Source: Kiritimatiellia bacterium (GTDB taxonomy: Bacteria > Verrucomicrobiota > Kiritimatiellia > SLAD01). Taken from it: a DNA stretch of 9,177 nt. This document shows positions 1-6,830 of the stretch, in pieces. Below the pieces are notes generated by a model that made no database searches, was not told the origin of the DNA, and saw nothing but the letters and a program-made list of their open reading frames with translations. A program made the translations under genes and the position numbers. Where the stretch lies: the NCBI GenBank assembly GCA_007134175.1, contig SLLF01000241.1, forward strand, positions 1 through 9,177, written 5' to 3'. Numbering within the stretch: the first letter of the stretch is position 1; each line of letters begins with the position of its first letter.

Positions 1-17
1 CGCGGCGCAGGGCGGCG

Positions 18-50
18 GGCGACAGTGTGTTGAAACACATTGAGGTCGCC
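18..50. repeat. Compound hairpin
   Basis: GGCGAC at 18-23 pairs with GTCGCC at 45-50. Inside it TGTGT at 26-30 pairs with ACACA at 35-39 around a TGAA loop. There is no T-run next to it. It could be a structured RNA end or simply part of a coding sequence crossing the left edge. Confidence 0.4.
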
Positions 51-111
51 GCGCAAGTCGCGTGCCCGATATGACGTGCTGTCCGCGCTCGGAGTAGATG
101 GCTGGTGAGAA

Positions 112-129
112 ATGCGGGCTAGCCCGCAT
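112..129. repeat. Perfect 18-bp palindrome, REP-like
   Basis: ATGCGGGCTAGCCCGCAT reads the same on both strands. The symmetry continues weakly outward: AGA at 108-110 matches TCT at 131-133 after one mismatch. It lies between genes and directly beside a second GC-rich hairpin, an arrangement typical of dispersed extragenic palindromes. With only one copy in this window, membership of a repeat family cannot be shown here; an operator for a dimeric regulator is the alternative. Confidence 0.6.
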
Positions 130-144
130 GTCTAAGTCGGGCGC

Positions 145-165
145 CCCACGGCCTGGCGCCGTGGG
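145..165. repeat. GC-rich hairpin downstream of the lipoprotein gene
   Basis: CCCACGGC (145-152) and GCCGTGGG (158-165) form an 8-bp stem around the 5-nt loop CTGGC. It lies about 100 nt past the lipoprotein stop codon. Neither strand shows a T-run after the stem, so it may stabilise mRNA 3' ends or belong to the same extragenic repeat as 112-129 rather than act as an intrinsic terminator. Confidence 0.5.
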
Positions 166-261
166 AGCCAAACTTCAGCCAGCTATTCCCATCTGTATAG
201 CGGAAAGAGCCCGAATTGCGCGAGAATAGCACAATAGGCCTCCACTCACTCCCCTTTGGGC

Positions 262-3003
262 TCACTTTTCAACGTCTCGACGTTCGAGCAAGGGAACGCC
301 GTTGGCTTCGTAGTCGCGGAACGTGACGTCGCGGCCACGCGGATCCAGCCACAGCCACCGGGGATGGTCGATGAAGTCGATGCGGTGTCCGTCGTGCAGC
401 CCGGAAAAGACAAACAGCTCCGGGCCCGTGGCGACCCAGCCGGACGGGGGCAACGCATAGTCCTCACCGGCCACCCGTACCGTCCAATTCTTATCCGTCG
501 ATCCATTGATCCAAATCTCCAATGCATCGGCATACTCGAGATAAAGGCGGGACGTGTGCCACGCGCCACTGAGGATAGCCTCGGTGGGCCTTTCATAACC
601 CACTTCTCCCGCGTACAGGATACGTTTGGGTGATTGCCCGATATAGTAAGGCTGCAGTGTACGCAGGTGATAGTAGGCGCGCGCGATTTCATCCAAGCGC
701 TCCGGATCGTGGACCAATACGCCGCCCTGTCCATACGCCAGCAAATCGGCAAGATAGGCATCCATATCCTGGGTCGCATCGTATGGCGCGCCGAAACCCG
801 CACTCAGCGGCTGAACCTGCCGCAGTTTGAACAACGGGTTGTAGGGTCGCCAGGCCGGCGCCTGGTCATGGGTTGCCGCCGGCGGGTGGACCAGCCCGTC
901 CAGCAAGCCCGCGTACATCACCGCACCCGCCGCCGACCCCAGCAGCGCAACGTCGTATTCCCCGCGCCAGTGGGTCAACCAGTCCCCATCCGCATAAAGC
1001 GTCTGTGAAAACGTCACGCGTCCCGGCACCCGTGCATCATAATCGGTAAACTGCCAGGGAGGGGTCGCGTTGAAGCGGTCGAGCCAGAAATAATTACTCC
1101 CGAATCGATCCTGCAACCGGGGTCCCTGTTCCAAATGCCAGAAGAGCGACCAGACCGGTTTGACCACAAACAATTGGTCCGGACTGCGCTGCCAATGGCC
1201 GTCGGGCGTCGCCAGCAACGCATCCGCCGACCAGAAAGCGTTGAGGGGCGACATCACCCGCGGGCGCAGATAGAGCGCTGCTTCCATGCCCGCGGCCTGC
1301 TGCGCCGCCACCAGCTCGCGCAAGGCGTCGTCGCCACCGCGATACGGATTGGCGTACAGCCGGTAGGAGGGACTCTCCGTTTCCTCCCGCCAGATGCCCG
1401 CCGTGGTCAGCCAGAGCCAACCGGTCATGCCCTGCGCCTGCAGATCGTGGCTCCACCCCTGCCACGCGTCCGGATCGAAATCAGCGGTGCCCGGCCGCAG
1501 TAGCAGGCGTGACGCCAACCTTTCCATGGCGGCGGAGGGAGGGTGGGGAATACGGGGTAATACGTGTTCCATACAGGGCGCCACCGTGAGCACAAATCGT
1601 TCGTGGATATCGTTGCGCACACCGTTTACCACCGGCTGGTAATCGGCAAACAACCGCGAGGCCTCAGCGGTTGCCGATTCCCACCGCCACCCCGACGCGT
1701 TGGAACGCCACGGGTCCAGCACCGCGTGTGCGAATAGCGGGATGGCATCCCCGCCTTCCCGCTGCTGAATCGGCGATATAGCCCAACCCGGTTCGTGCAG
1801 AAAGGGGAGAAACCACTCATGGATCGTGTCCGCCTTGGAGGACCAGGGTGCCAACGCCACCCAGGCCACGTCCCGCCCGCGCAGCGCTACGTCAATCACC
1901 AGTGAGGCGCCAACCGCGCGCAGGTGGTAAATCGCGCCTGACGCATATTCGAGATAGAGATGGTCCGCTGTCTGGCGAGCCACCAGCGGACGCGTGTCCG
2001 GTTCCTTGGCAGCAGGCCACTTGATGCCGGCGCTCTCCCAGTCCAAGCCGGTGCCGTCCACCACCCAGCGGAACGGACCGGGACCTCCGTCCGTAGCGAC
2101 ATCAACGGCCCACCGTGCCTCGCCGACAGTCTTTAGATGAAAGCGATAGACACCAGCCTCCAGTGCCTCGATACGCCCCTGTGACGCGGTCGGTCCCGCT
2201 GGAATGATGGTCGCTTCGTCGACCGGAAACGGCAACGTGTCGGTGCCTGTATGCACCCCTGTCCGTTGTCCGGCCTGCAAGGGCAAGCCGCGCCGGGGCC
2301 GCGGCGGGTAGCGCAGCGCCTGGCGCCGATCATGAAACACGCTCAGGCCGTCGATAAAAATGGTGGTTTCCCCGGGCGGCAACGTCCATTCCATCCGGAT
2401 GAGGTGAAGCGGATAGAGGTGGCGTTCCACCTTGGTGCGCGGGAACCTGGCTGTCAGCAGATGCCAGCCGGATCCGGACAACGCACCCATGGGCACAGCG
2501 AATTCCGCGCCGGCCGCGTTTGCAAAAAAGAGCGTCAGCTCCGGCTGCTTGTCTTTGTTCCGTTCGACGTCCCATGGGTCCCGCCCAGCCCAGACCACCA
2601 CGGTGTCAACCGGGTCAGGGATAGGGATCGGATCGGACAGGCGCAACGTAACCGGGCCCATGGTTTCACGCACACTGCTCAATTGTCCGACATAATCCCC
2701 CCACAACAACTTTTGCTGGGTGCGCTGCAATTGCGCAGAGGCGTCATCCGCAGTGGTAACCACCCACTCTACCGGTCGACTGAAGTCCATCAAGAGCGGC
2801 CACGCCCAGCTGCGCCCGGACCAGACCAGCTCATAGGGCCGACGATCATCACGCCACTTCGGCGTGTCGGCCCTTGTCGGCGCGGGTTGCGGCGGTGCCG
2901 GCAACAGGGCCCTGCATCCGGCAATACCGACCAGCATGACCGACAACAGCGGTACCCACCAACAGATGCCCTTACCTGTACCGTGTGGACGGTACCGTGT
3001 CAT
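262..3003 (-). CDS. Large lipoprotein with glycoside-hydrolase-like layout
   Basis: This 913-residue protein starts with a basic stretch, a hydrophobic segment and a lipobox (VGIAGC, lipidated Cys30), so it should be an exported, membrane-anchored lipoprotein. I see a jelly-roll-like beta region at about 55-225 (ending in FIDGLSVF), a second beta-rich region at about 250-480, an alpha/beta region at about 495-790 that could be a TIM barrel, and a C-terminal beta domain at about 795-913. The order beta sandwich, barrel, beta sandwich resembles GH31/GH36/GH101-type glycosidases. FWLDRFNA (Asp642) looks like a strand-end acidic residue and is a candidate catalytic position. I could not match it to a named family. 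The ATG is well supported: AGAGGTGA lies 3 nt upstream and overlaps the GtrA stop. It is the last gene of the operon with GreA and GtrA. Lipoprotein export is fairly certain; sugar hydrolysis is inferred from layout only. Confidence 0.8.
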   Translation of the reverse strand: MTRYRPHGTGKGICWWVPLLSVMLVGIAGCRALLPAPPQPAPTRADTPKWRDDRRPYELVWSGRSWAWPLLMDFSRPVEWVVTTADDASAQLQRTQQKLLWGDYVGQLSSVRETMGPVTLRLSDPIPIPDPVDTVVVWAGRDPWDVERNKDKQPELTLFFANAAGAEFAVPMGALSGSGWHLLTARFPRTKVERHLYPLHLIRMEWTLPPGETTIFIDGLSVFHDRRQALRYPPRPRRGLPLQAGQRTGVHTGTDTLPFPVDEATIIPAGPTASQGRIEALEAGVYRFHLKTVGEARWAVDVATDGGPGPFRWVVDGTGLDWESAGIKWPAAKEPDTRPLVARQTADHLYLEYASGAIYHLRAVGASLVIDVALRGRDVAWVALAPWSSKADTIHEWFLPFLHEPGWAISPIQQREGGDAIPLFAHAVLDPWRSNASGWRWESATAEASRLFADYQPVVNGVRNDIHERFVLTVAPCMEHVLPRIPHPPSAAMERLASRLLLRPGTADFDPDAWQGWSHDLQAQGMTGWLWLTTAGIWREETESPSYRLYANPYRGGDDALRELVAAQQAAGMEAALYLRPRVMSPLNAFWSADALLATPDGHWQRSPDQLFVVKPVWSLFWHLEQGPRLQDRFGSNYFWLDRFNATPPWQFTDYDARVPGRVTFSQTLYADGDWLTHWRGEYDVALLGSAAGAVMYAGLLDGLVHPPAATHDQAPAWRPYNPLFKLRQVQPLSAGFGAPYDATQDMDAYLADLLAYGQGGVLVHDPERLDEIARAYYHLRTLQPYYIGQSPKRILYAGEVGYERPTEAILSGAWHTSRLYLEYADALEIWINGSTDKNWTVRVAGEDYALPPSGWVATGPELFVFSGLHDGHRIDFIDHPRWLWLDPRGRDVTFRDYEANGVPLLERRDVEK

Positions 3004-3006
3004 CGA

Positions 3007-3534
3007 TCACCTCTTGAAAACGAAATATTTGCGGCAAACAAAATTGATCAGTACCGCCGCCAGCACATTGCCGATTTGGGCCACCGTGGTGGTGGCCTGG
3101 AAGAGCCGCATGATCCCGACACCGATTTGAACGCCGATTCCCATACTGACGGCTGACACAATGAAGAACAGGGCCATCTCGACATGACGGCGATGACGGC
3201 CGGGATGAAAGACCCAGTAGACGTTCAATCCATACGCGACCACATTGGCCAACACAAACGCCAGCACGTTGTTGATCACGAAATTCCGCTGCCGTAGCGC
3301 GGGCGATATCTCTACCATCTCCACACCCAGCCAGTTGACCAGCAGGGCATCGATTCCCGTATCGGCCAGCATCGCCGGCCACACCCAAAGCGACAGCGCG
3401 AAGAAGACCAGCACCTGGGTGCCGGTCGCCACGCCACCGGCGATCCCGTACTTGACGAACTGGATCACCGGATGCGTCTCGCGCCGCAAAAACTGGCGGC
3501 TCCAGTGCTGGCCGCTGGCCGGCACCTCCATCAT
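3007..3534 (-). CDS. GtrA-family membrane protein
   Basis: This 175-residue integral membrane protein has four predicted helices: VIQFVKYGIAGGVATG onward, NFVINNVLAFVLANVVAYGLN, MALFFIVSAVSMGIGVQIGV and a last one ending NFVCRKYFVF. The two NF...YWVF/YFVF motifs at the ends of helices 2 and 4 are the hallmark of the GtrA-like family. Characterised members act in cell-surface polysaccharide synthesis and are thought to move lipid-linked sugars across the membrane. The loop between helices 1 and 2 is longer than usual (about 30 residues). I chose the ATG at 3532-3534 because it overlaps the GreA stop as ATGA, a typical coupled start; the frame is open further upstream, but that part reads as the shadow of GreA. 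Its stop lies 3 nt before the lipoprotein start and inside that gene's ribosome site. The substrate is unknown. Confidence 0.88.
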   Translation of the reverse strand: MMEVPASGQHWSRQFLRRETHPVIQFVKYGIAGGVATGTQVLVFFALSLWVWPAMLADTGIDALLVNWLGVEMVEISPALRQRNFVINNVLAFVLANVVAYGLNVYWVFHPGRHRRHVEMALFFIVSAVSMGIGVQIGVGIMRLFQATTTVAQIGNVLAAVLINFVCRKYFVFKR

Positions 3535-5717
3535 TCCGCGCCCGCCGGGTTCGCGGGCAGGCGGTCGGGAATGGCCTGCAGCCAAGCCCGCACGGGTGGC
3601 GTCAATTCGGAGACGGCAACCACCGTGCACTGTGCTTCGCCGTGTTCTGCCGGCACTGTAACCTCCGCACCAACTCCGACCCCCTCCAAGGCCCGCGCCA
3701 GTTTGGATTCACAGGAGATGATGCCCAGCGCTTCGTCGCGGTCCCAAACGCCGAGGATATAGTACTGCTCCTCGCGTCCATCGGCATACCGTAACCGCAC
3801 GCCGGTTCCCGGCCCGACCTGGTCGGTGGTGACCTTGTCAAAATCGGTGGGGACCACTTGAGCGAGCATCTGCTGCAGTTCCGCCTGACGCCTCATCAAG
3901 AGGCCCTGGGCGTCCTTGGCGGCCTGATACTCAAAATTCTCCCGCAGATCGCCATGGGCACGGGCAGCGGCAATCTCCTTGCTGTTATTGGGAATATCGA
4001 CCTGCTTGATCCGTTCCGCCAGCAATTCACGCTCGCGATACGAACGACGGGAGGTCACCGGACCGCGCGTTGCGGCCCCGGTCGATGGATCGCCGCTGCG
4101 ATCCGCCATGCATTTTTCAAGTTCGGGATATTGCTTGATGATCTGCCCCAGTGCAGACCGTTTTTCCATGGTCGGCCACGCATTGGAATCCTTCAGCCGC
4201 AGGAAGTAATGGACACGTCCGCTAGGACCAAGCGCATCGAAAACCTGTTTCACCCAGGTCTTATGACGAAACCGTTCCCGCAACTGGTTCTGCGCCTTAA
4301 GCCGATTTCCGGTGTAGTCTTTTTCCATTTCCAACAGCATGAGTTCCGCAAACTCCATCGGCTGGCAGAGGTCCCAGGCGGCCAGCTTGTCCATGTTGCG
4401 GCTCAGCCAGCTGCAGACTTCCACTTCGGCCCGGCGCGAATTCAACAAACTTTTCATTTCGGCACGGCACGCGACTTCCTCCCCTTCGCGGATCAGTACC
4501 TGCAGCACTTCGTTTAAGGAAGTCACATCCAGTTCAGCCAGCAGGCGTCGCAACTCGTTCAACGCGCGGCCGCGGTCGGCATGGATAATGAACGCGACAA
4601 AAGCCTTCATGTCCTTGGCGCTCAAATCTTCCAACACCTGGCGTAGCATGCCCGTCTCCAGCACGCGATCCAAATAGGCCTGTACCCCAAGGCGATCGTG
4701 CGGATCGCCCACCTTGTAGGCCAGCATCATAGTGCGCGGTAACAGCGTCTTGCCCATAAGATCCGCGCCTTTGATCGCAAATGCCAGCCGATCCTCGATA
4801 ATGCTCCGTTCCAGTGGCGTTGCTTGTTTCGTCCCTTGCAAGGCCAACCAGCTTCCGACCTTGCCCAGGATGGACTCGATATCGCGATCCAACTTAAGCT
4901 GGCGAAACCACTTTTCATCATGTACGCCGGCGGCGTCCTGCAGCAGAATCGGTTCGGTGCGCTTGGTGGGCACGGTGACATCGGACGCTTGTTTAAGGGC
5001 TTTGCGCGCGGCCGCCCAGAACCCTTTCCAGTCGGACGCTGGTACCAGCGCAGGAACCAGTTTCTCCTGCAGCACGACGACACTGAGTGGCCCGTAGCTG
5101 TGCAAGGCCAGCCGCACCAACCCCTCGGGGTCGTCCTGCACCAGCGCGGCGATCCGTTCGGGCTCCCGTTGTTGCACGGCCAGCAGGTGATCCGGCGGAA
5201 TGACCTCCAACGATTCGGCGGCGTAGGCCATGGCCAGCTCGTGGCCCGGCCGCTTCTCGAAATCGACCTGAATCTTCTCACGTAGCGCGTCCACTTGGCG
5301 CACCACTCCCGCGCCCCAGGTCTTATCGTAGCAGAGCACCTCCGGCTGCAGGGCCATCAGTTTTTCGATGCGATCAATGCATTCGGGCAGCGGGACGCGT
5401 CCCTGCACACCACAACATTTAATGTAGGCTCGCTGGAGGGGCTTGTTGCCCAATAGCTGCTGCAAGGCCATTCCGCACAGGTTGCGGAATTCCGTTGCGG
5501 GCAGCCATTCGGCACGAAACCGCAATAACCGCAGCGCCGCTGGAATCTGCCGCTGCTCACGGCAAGCGGATTCCGCCAGCTCCGCCAACGTCGCGGCTTC
5601 CGCCACCGCCCCGCTTAAGGCCTGCTCTGTTAACCGGTTTACCAGCAAGTTCACGTCCGGTTGCGCTTGATCAACTTGCTCCGACACCCATTCTTCCATA
5701 TGCTTCGAATCATTCAT
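3531..5717 (-). CDS. greA: Long GreA-type transcription elongation (transcript cleavage) factor
   Basis: This protein of about 728 residues ends in a complete GreA module. GreA proteins rescue backtracked RNA polymerase by placing the acidic tip of a coiled coil in the secondary channel. The tip motif AAARAHGDLRENFEYQAAKDAQ is present with both key acidic residues (D590 and E593), followed by an FKBP-like C-domain (YYILGVWD...GIISCESKLARAL...GAEVTV). Typical GreA is about 158 residues, so some 550 extra residues precede it. These are mostly helical, with a small beta segment at about 128-176 (CYDKTWGAGVVRQV...IQVDF) that recalls Tudor/CarD-like RNA-polymerase-binding folds. Chlamydial GreA has a similar size and layout. 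I prefer the ATG at 5715-5717 (MNDSKHMEEW); the frame is open to 5786, but the added residues do not look coding and would use up the divergent promoter region. No clear Shine-Dalgarno sequence is seen. It is the first gene of the operon. Confidence 0.93.
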   Translation of the reverse strand: MNDSKHMEEWVSEQVDQAQPDVNLLVNRLTEQALSGAVAEAATLAELAESACREQRQIPAALRLLRFRAEWLPATEFRNLCGMALQQLLGNKPLQRAYIKCCGVQGRVPLPECIDRIEKLMALQPEVLCYDKTWGAGVVRQVDALREKIQVDFEKRPGHELAMAYAAESLEVIPPDHLLAVQQREPERIAALVQDDPEGLVRLALHSYGPLSVVVLQEKLVPALVPASDWKGFWAAARKALKQASDVTVPTKRTEPILLQDAAGVHDEKWFRQLKLDRDIESILGKVGSWLALQGTKQATPLERSIIEDRLAFAIKGADLMGKTLLPRTMMLAYKVGDPHDRLGVQAYLDRVLETGMLRQVLEDLSAKDMKAFVAFIIHADRGRALNELRRLLAELDVTSLNEVLQVLIREGEEVACRAEMKSLLNSRRAEVEVCSWLSRNMDKLAAWDLCQPMEFAELMLLEMEKDYTGNRLKAQNQLRERFRHKTWVKQVFDALGPSGRVHYFLRLKDSNAWPTMEKRSALGQIIKQYPELEKCMADRSGDPSTGAATRGPVTSRRSYRERELLAERIKQVDIPNNSKEIAAARAHGDLRENFEYQAAKDAQGLLMRRQAELQQMLAQVVPTDFDKVTTDQVGPGTGVRLRYADGREEQYYILGVWDRDEALGIISCESKLARALEGVGVGAEVTVPAEHGEAQCTVVAVSELTPPVRAWLQAIPDRLPANPAGAE

Positions 5718-5733
5718 GGACAAAGGATATAAA
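5704..5733 (+). promoter_or_regulatory. Possible promoter for the pseudouridine synthase gene
   Basis: TATAAA at 5728-5733 matches five of six -10 consensus bases. It lies 18 bp after the poor -35 match TTCGAA (5704-5709). Transcription would begin near 5740, leaving a leader of about 20 nt before the ATG at 5761. No equally good promoter for the divergent greA gene is visible in the 43-bp gap, although TTGACG is present on the minus strand at 5749-5744 without a properly spaced -10. Confidence 0.3.
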
Positions 5734-5760
5734 CATAAATGCGCGTCAAGACAAGTCGTG

Positions 5761-6609
5761 ATGAAATCGAGCCCAACCGCTTTCACGGTGGCGACTAGTG
5801 GTCAGCTACTGCCTTTTATTGCCCAGCAGCGTGCTTGCTCGCTGCGCAAAGCCAAGGCGTTGCTGGACCAGCGCGTAGTCTTGGTGAATGGCCGCCGCAC
5901 CTGGATGGCGCGGCACCCGTTGCGTCCGGGCGATCGGGTGGAAATCCCTCCGACCGCCTTAACGACACCACCGCCCGGCCGCGCGCCCGTGCTGCAAGTA
6001 CTGTTCGAAAACGGCAACTTCGTGGTTTTCGATAAGCCCGCCGGGTGGCTGAGTAACGGCCCGAACAGTTTGGAAACGTACTGGCGACGCGATCCGCGCT
6101 GGTCATCCGCGCGCGCGGTCCATCGGCTGGACCGCGACACGACCGGTACGTTGTGCGCCGCCCTCCAGCCGGATGCGTATGATCACCTTGTCGATTCTTT
6201 TAGGTGCGGGCACGTTCTGAAAGTGTACCATGCCATCGTAGCGCCAGGCCCCATCGAACGGCAGGGAACGATTGGCCGGCCGATTGAGGGAAAGACGGCG
6301 ATCACACACTGGACCGTGCGGGCTCGGAATCGCACGGCGGCTCATTTGCGCCTGAAGATCGACACCGGGCGGACGCACCAGATCCGCAAGCACTTGAGCG
6401 GCCAAGGCTGGCCGGTGGCGGGCGACCGACAATACCAGACGGGCCCCTTGCACAGCGCGTCGCTGCGCGCCGTGCCGCGACAGATGCTGCACGCCGCCGT
6501 TCTGCAGGCCCCGCTCGGCCCCGGCGGCCGCATGGTCCGGGTAGCGGCACCGCTGCCCGCTGATTTTCGCCAAACGTTACGACAGTTCAGCCTACCGGAT
6601 ACGGACTAG
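5761..6609 (+). CDS. RluA-family pseudouridine synthase
   Basis: This 282-residue enzyme converts specific uridines in RNA to pseudouridine. An N-terminal S4-like RNA-binding region (about residues 12-62, with RKAKALLDQRVVLVNGRR and RPGDRVEI) precedes the catalytic domain. Family motifs appear in order: FVVFDKPAGWLSN, AVHRLDRDTTGTL with the catalytic Asp124, KVYHAIVAPG, IDTGRTHQIRKHLSGQGWPVAGDRQY (TGRTHQIR at 202-209) and MLHAAVLQAPLG. All core residues are present, so it should be active. The target (23S rRNA or tRNA site) cannot be told from the sequence. I use the ATG at 5761; an upstream in-frame ATG at 5716 would overlap the greA start. There is no evident Shine-Dalgarno sequence before 5761. 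It is transcribed divergently from greA and ends in a CTAG that also carries the stop of the gene on the opposite strand. Confidence 0.93.
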   Translation: MKSSPTAFTVATSGQLLPFIAQQRACSLRKAKALLDQRVVLVNGRRTWMARHPLRPGDRVEIPPTALTTPPPGRAPVLQVLFENGNFVVFDKPAGWLSNGPNSLETYWRRDPRWSSARAVHRLDRDTTGTLCAALQPDAYDHLVDSFRCGHVLKVYHAIVAPGPIERQGTIGRPIEGKTAITHWTVRARNRTAAHLRLKIDTGRTHQIRKHLSGQGWPVAGDRQYQTGPLHSASLRAVPRQMLHAAVLQAPLGPGGRMVRVAAPLPADFRQTLRQFSLPDTD

Positions 6610-6818
6610 CCCTGCGCCCGGCGCCGACGACGACAGGTGGCCGCATCGGCTTGGCCTCCGCAGGCCGCGCACTGGACCGGTTCACCGTCCCAATCGCGCA
6701 CGGCGTTGCCGCAAGCCCGAAAGGTTTTATTGCGGAGAATCAAGCCGATGGACATACCCAGCACACAGCACACCACCACTACGAGCGAAACCAATACCAG
6801 CAATAGCCATGCCGCCAT
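6606..6818 (-). CDS. Small NqrM-like (DUF539-like) membrane protein
   Basis: This 70-residue protein has one hydrophobic helix (about residues 3-28, AAWLLLVLVSLVVVVCCVLG onward). A cysteine-bearing tail follows: GLILRNKTFRACGNAV, then CAAC and a further Cys, giving Cys36, Cys50, Cys53 and Cys62, and an arginine run near the end. The pattern of one helix, then (K/R)KT-x-x-x-C-G, then a C-x-x-C or similar pair, resembles NqrM, a small factor needed for maturation of the Na+-translocating NADH:quinone oxidoreductase and thought to help deliver its iron centre. A plain membrane-anchored zinc-ribbon-like protein is the alternative. The start is firm: AGAGGA lies 6 nt upstream and overlaps the preceding gene's stop, 10 nt away. 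No nqr genes lie in this window. Confidence 0.7.
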   Translation of the reverse strand: MAAWLLLVLVSLVVVVCCVLGMSIGLILRNKTFRACGNAVRDWDGEPVQCAACGGQADAATCRRRRRAQG

Positions 6819-6824
6819 GAATCG

Positions 6825-6830
6825 TCCTCT
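6825..6830 (-). promoter_or_regulatory. Shine-Dalgarno site of the NqrM-like gene
   Basis: AGAGGA read on the minus strand lies 6 nt before the ATG at 6816-6818 and overlaps the TAG stop (6829-6831) of the upstream secreted-protein gene. It fixes the start of this short gene and suggests that translation of the two is coupled. Confidence 0.75.

Larger units (their letters stand above)
1..261. other. Intergenic region with several inverted repeats; possible gene edge at far left
   Basis: No convincing complete gene lies here. The region follows the stop of the lipoprotein gene (minus strand). It holds a two-part hairpin at 18-50 (GGCGAC/GTCGCC outside, TGTGT/ACACA inside), a palindrome at 112-129, a GC-rich hairpin at 145-165 and a 7-bp inverted repeat GCTATTC/GAATAGC at 182-188 and 224-230. 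The first ~75 bases might carry the end of a plus-strand gene (open from the left edge to TGA at 72-74, tail reading ...KHIEVAAQVACPI). Alternatively they might carry the start of a minus-strand gene running off the left edge (ATG at 38-40, MCFNTLSPAALRR...). Neither has further support, such as a ribosome site, so I do not call either. None of the hairpins is followed by a T-run on either strand, so no standard intrinsic terminator is evident. Confidence 0.6.

Noticed and set aside
2251..3156. 301-codon open frame on the plus strand
   Set aside because: It lies antisense to the lipoprotein and GtrA genes. Its translation is rich in Arg, His, Pro and Gln without domain motifs, and it is explained by high GC; the minus-strand genes have clear motifs.
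3535..3630. Upstream extension of the GtrA-like gene to 207 residues
   Set aside because: The extra 32 residues are Arg/Gly-rich and overlap the end of the GreA gene. The ATG overlapping the GreA stop gives a normal GtrA length.
3858..4517. 219-codon open frame on the plus strand
   Set aside because: Antisense shadow of the GreA gene, whose motifs are unmistakable; no ribosome site or domain.
5718..5786. Upstream extension of the GreA gene by 23 residues
   Set aside because: The added residues do not resemble protein-coding sequence, and the extension would consume the divergent promoter gap and overlap the start of the pseudouridine synthase gene.
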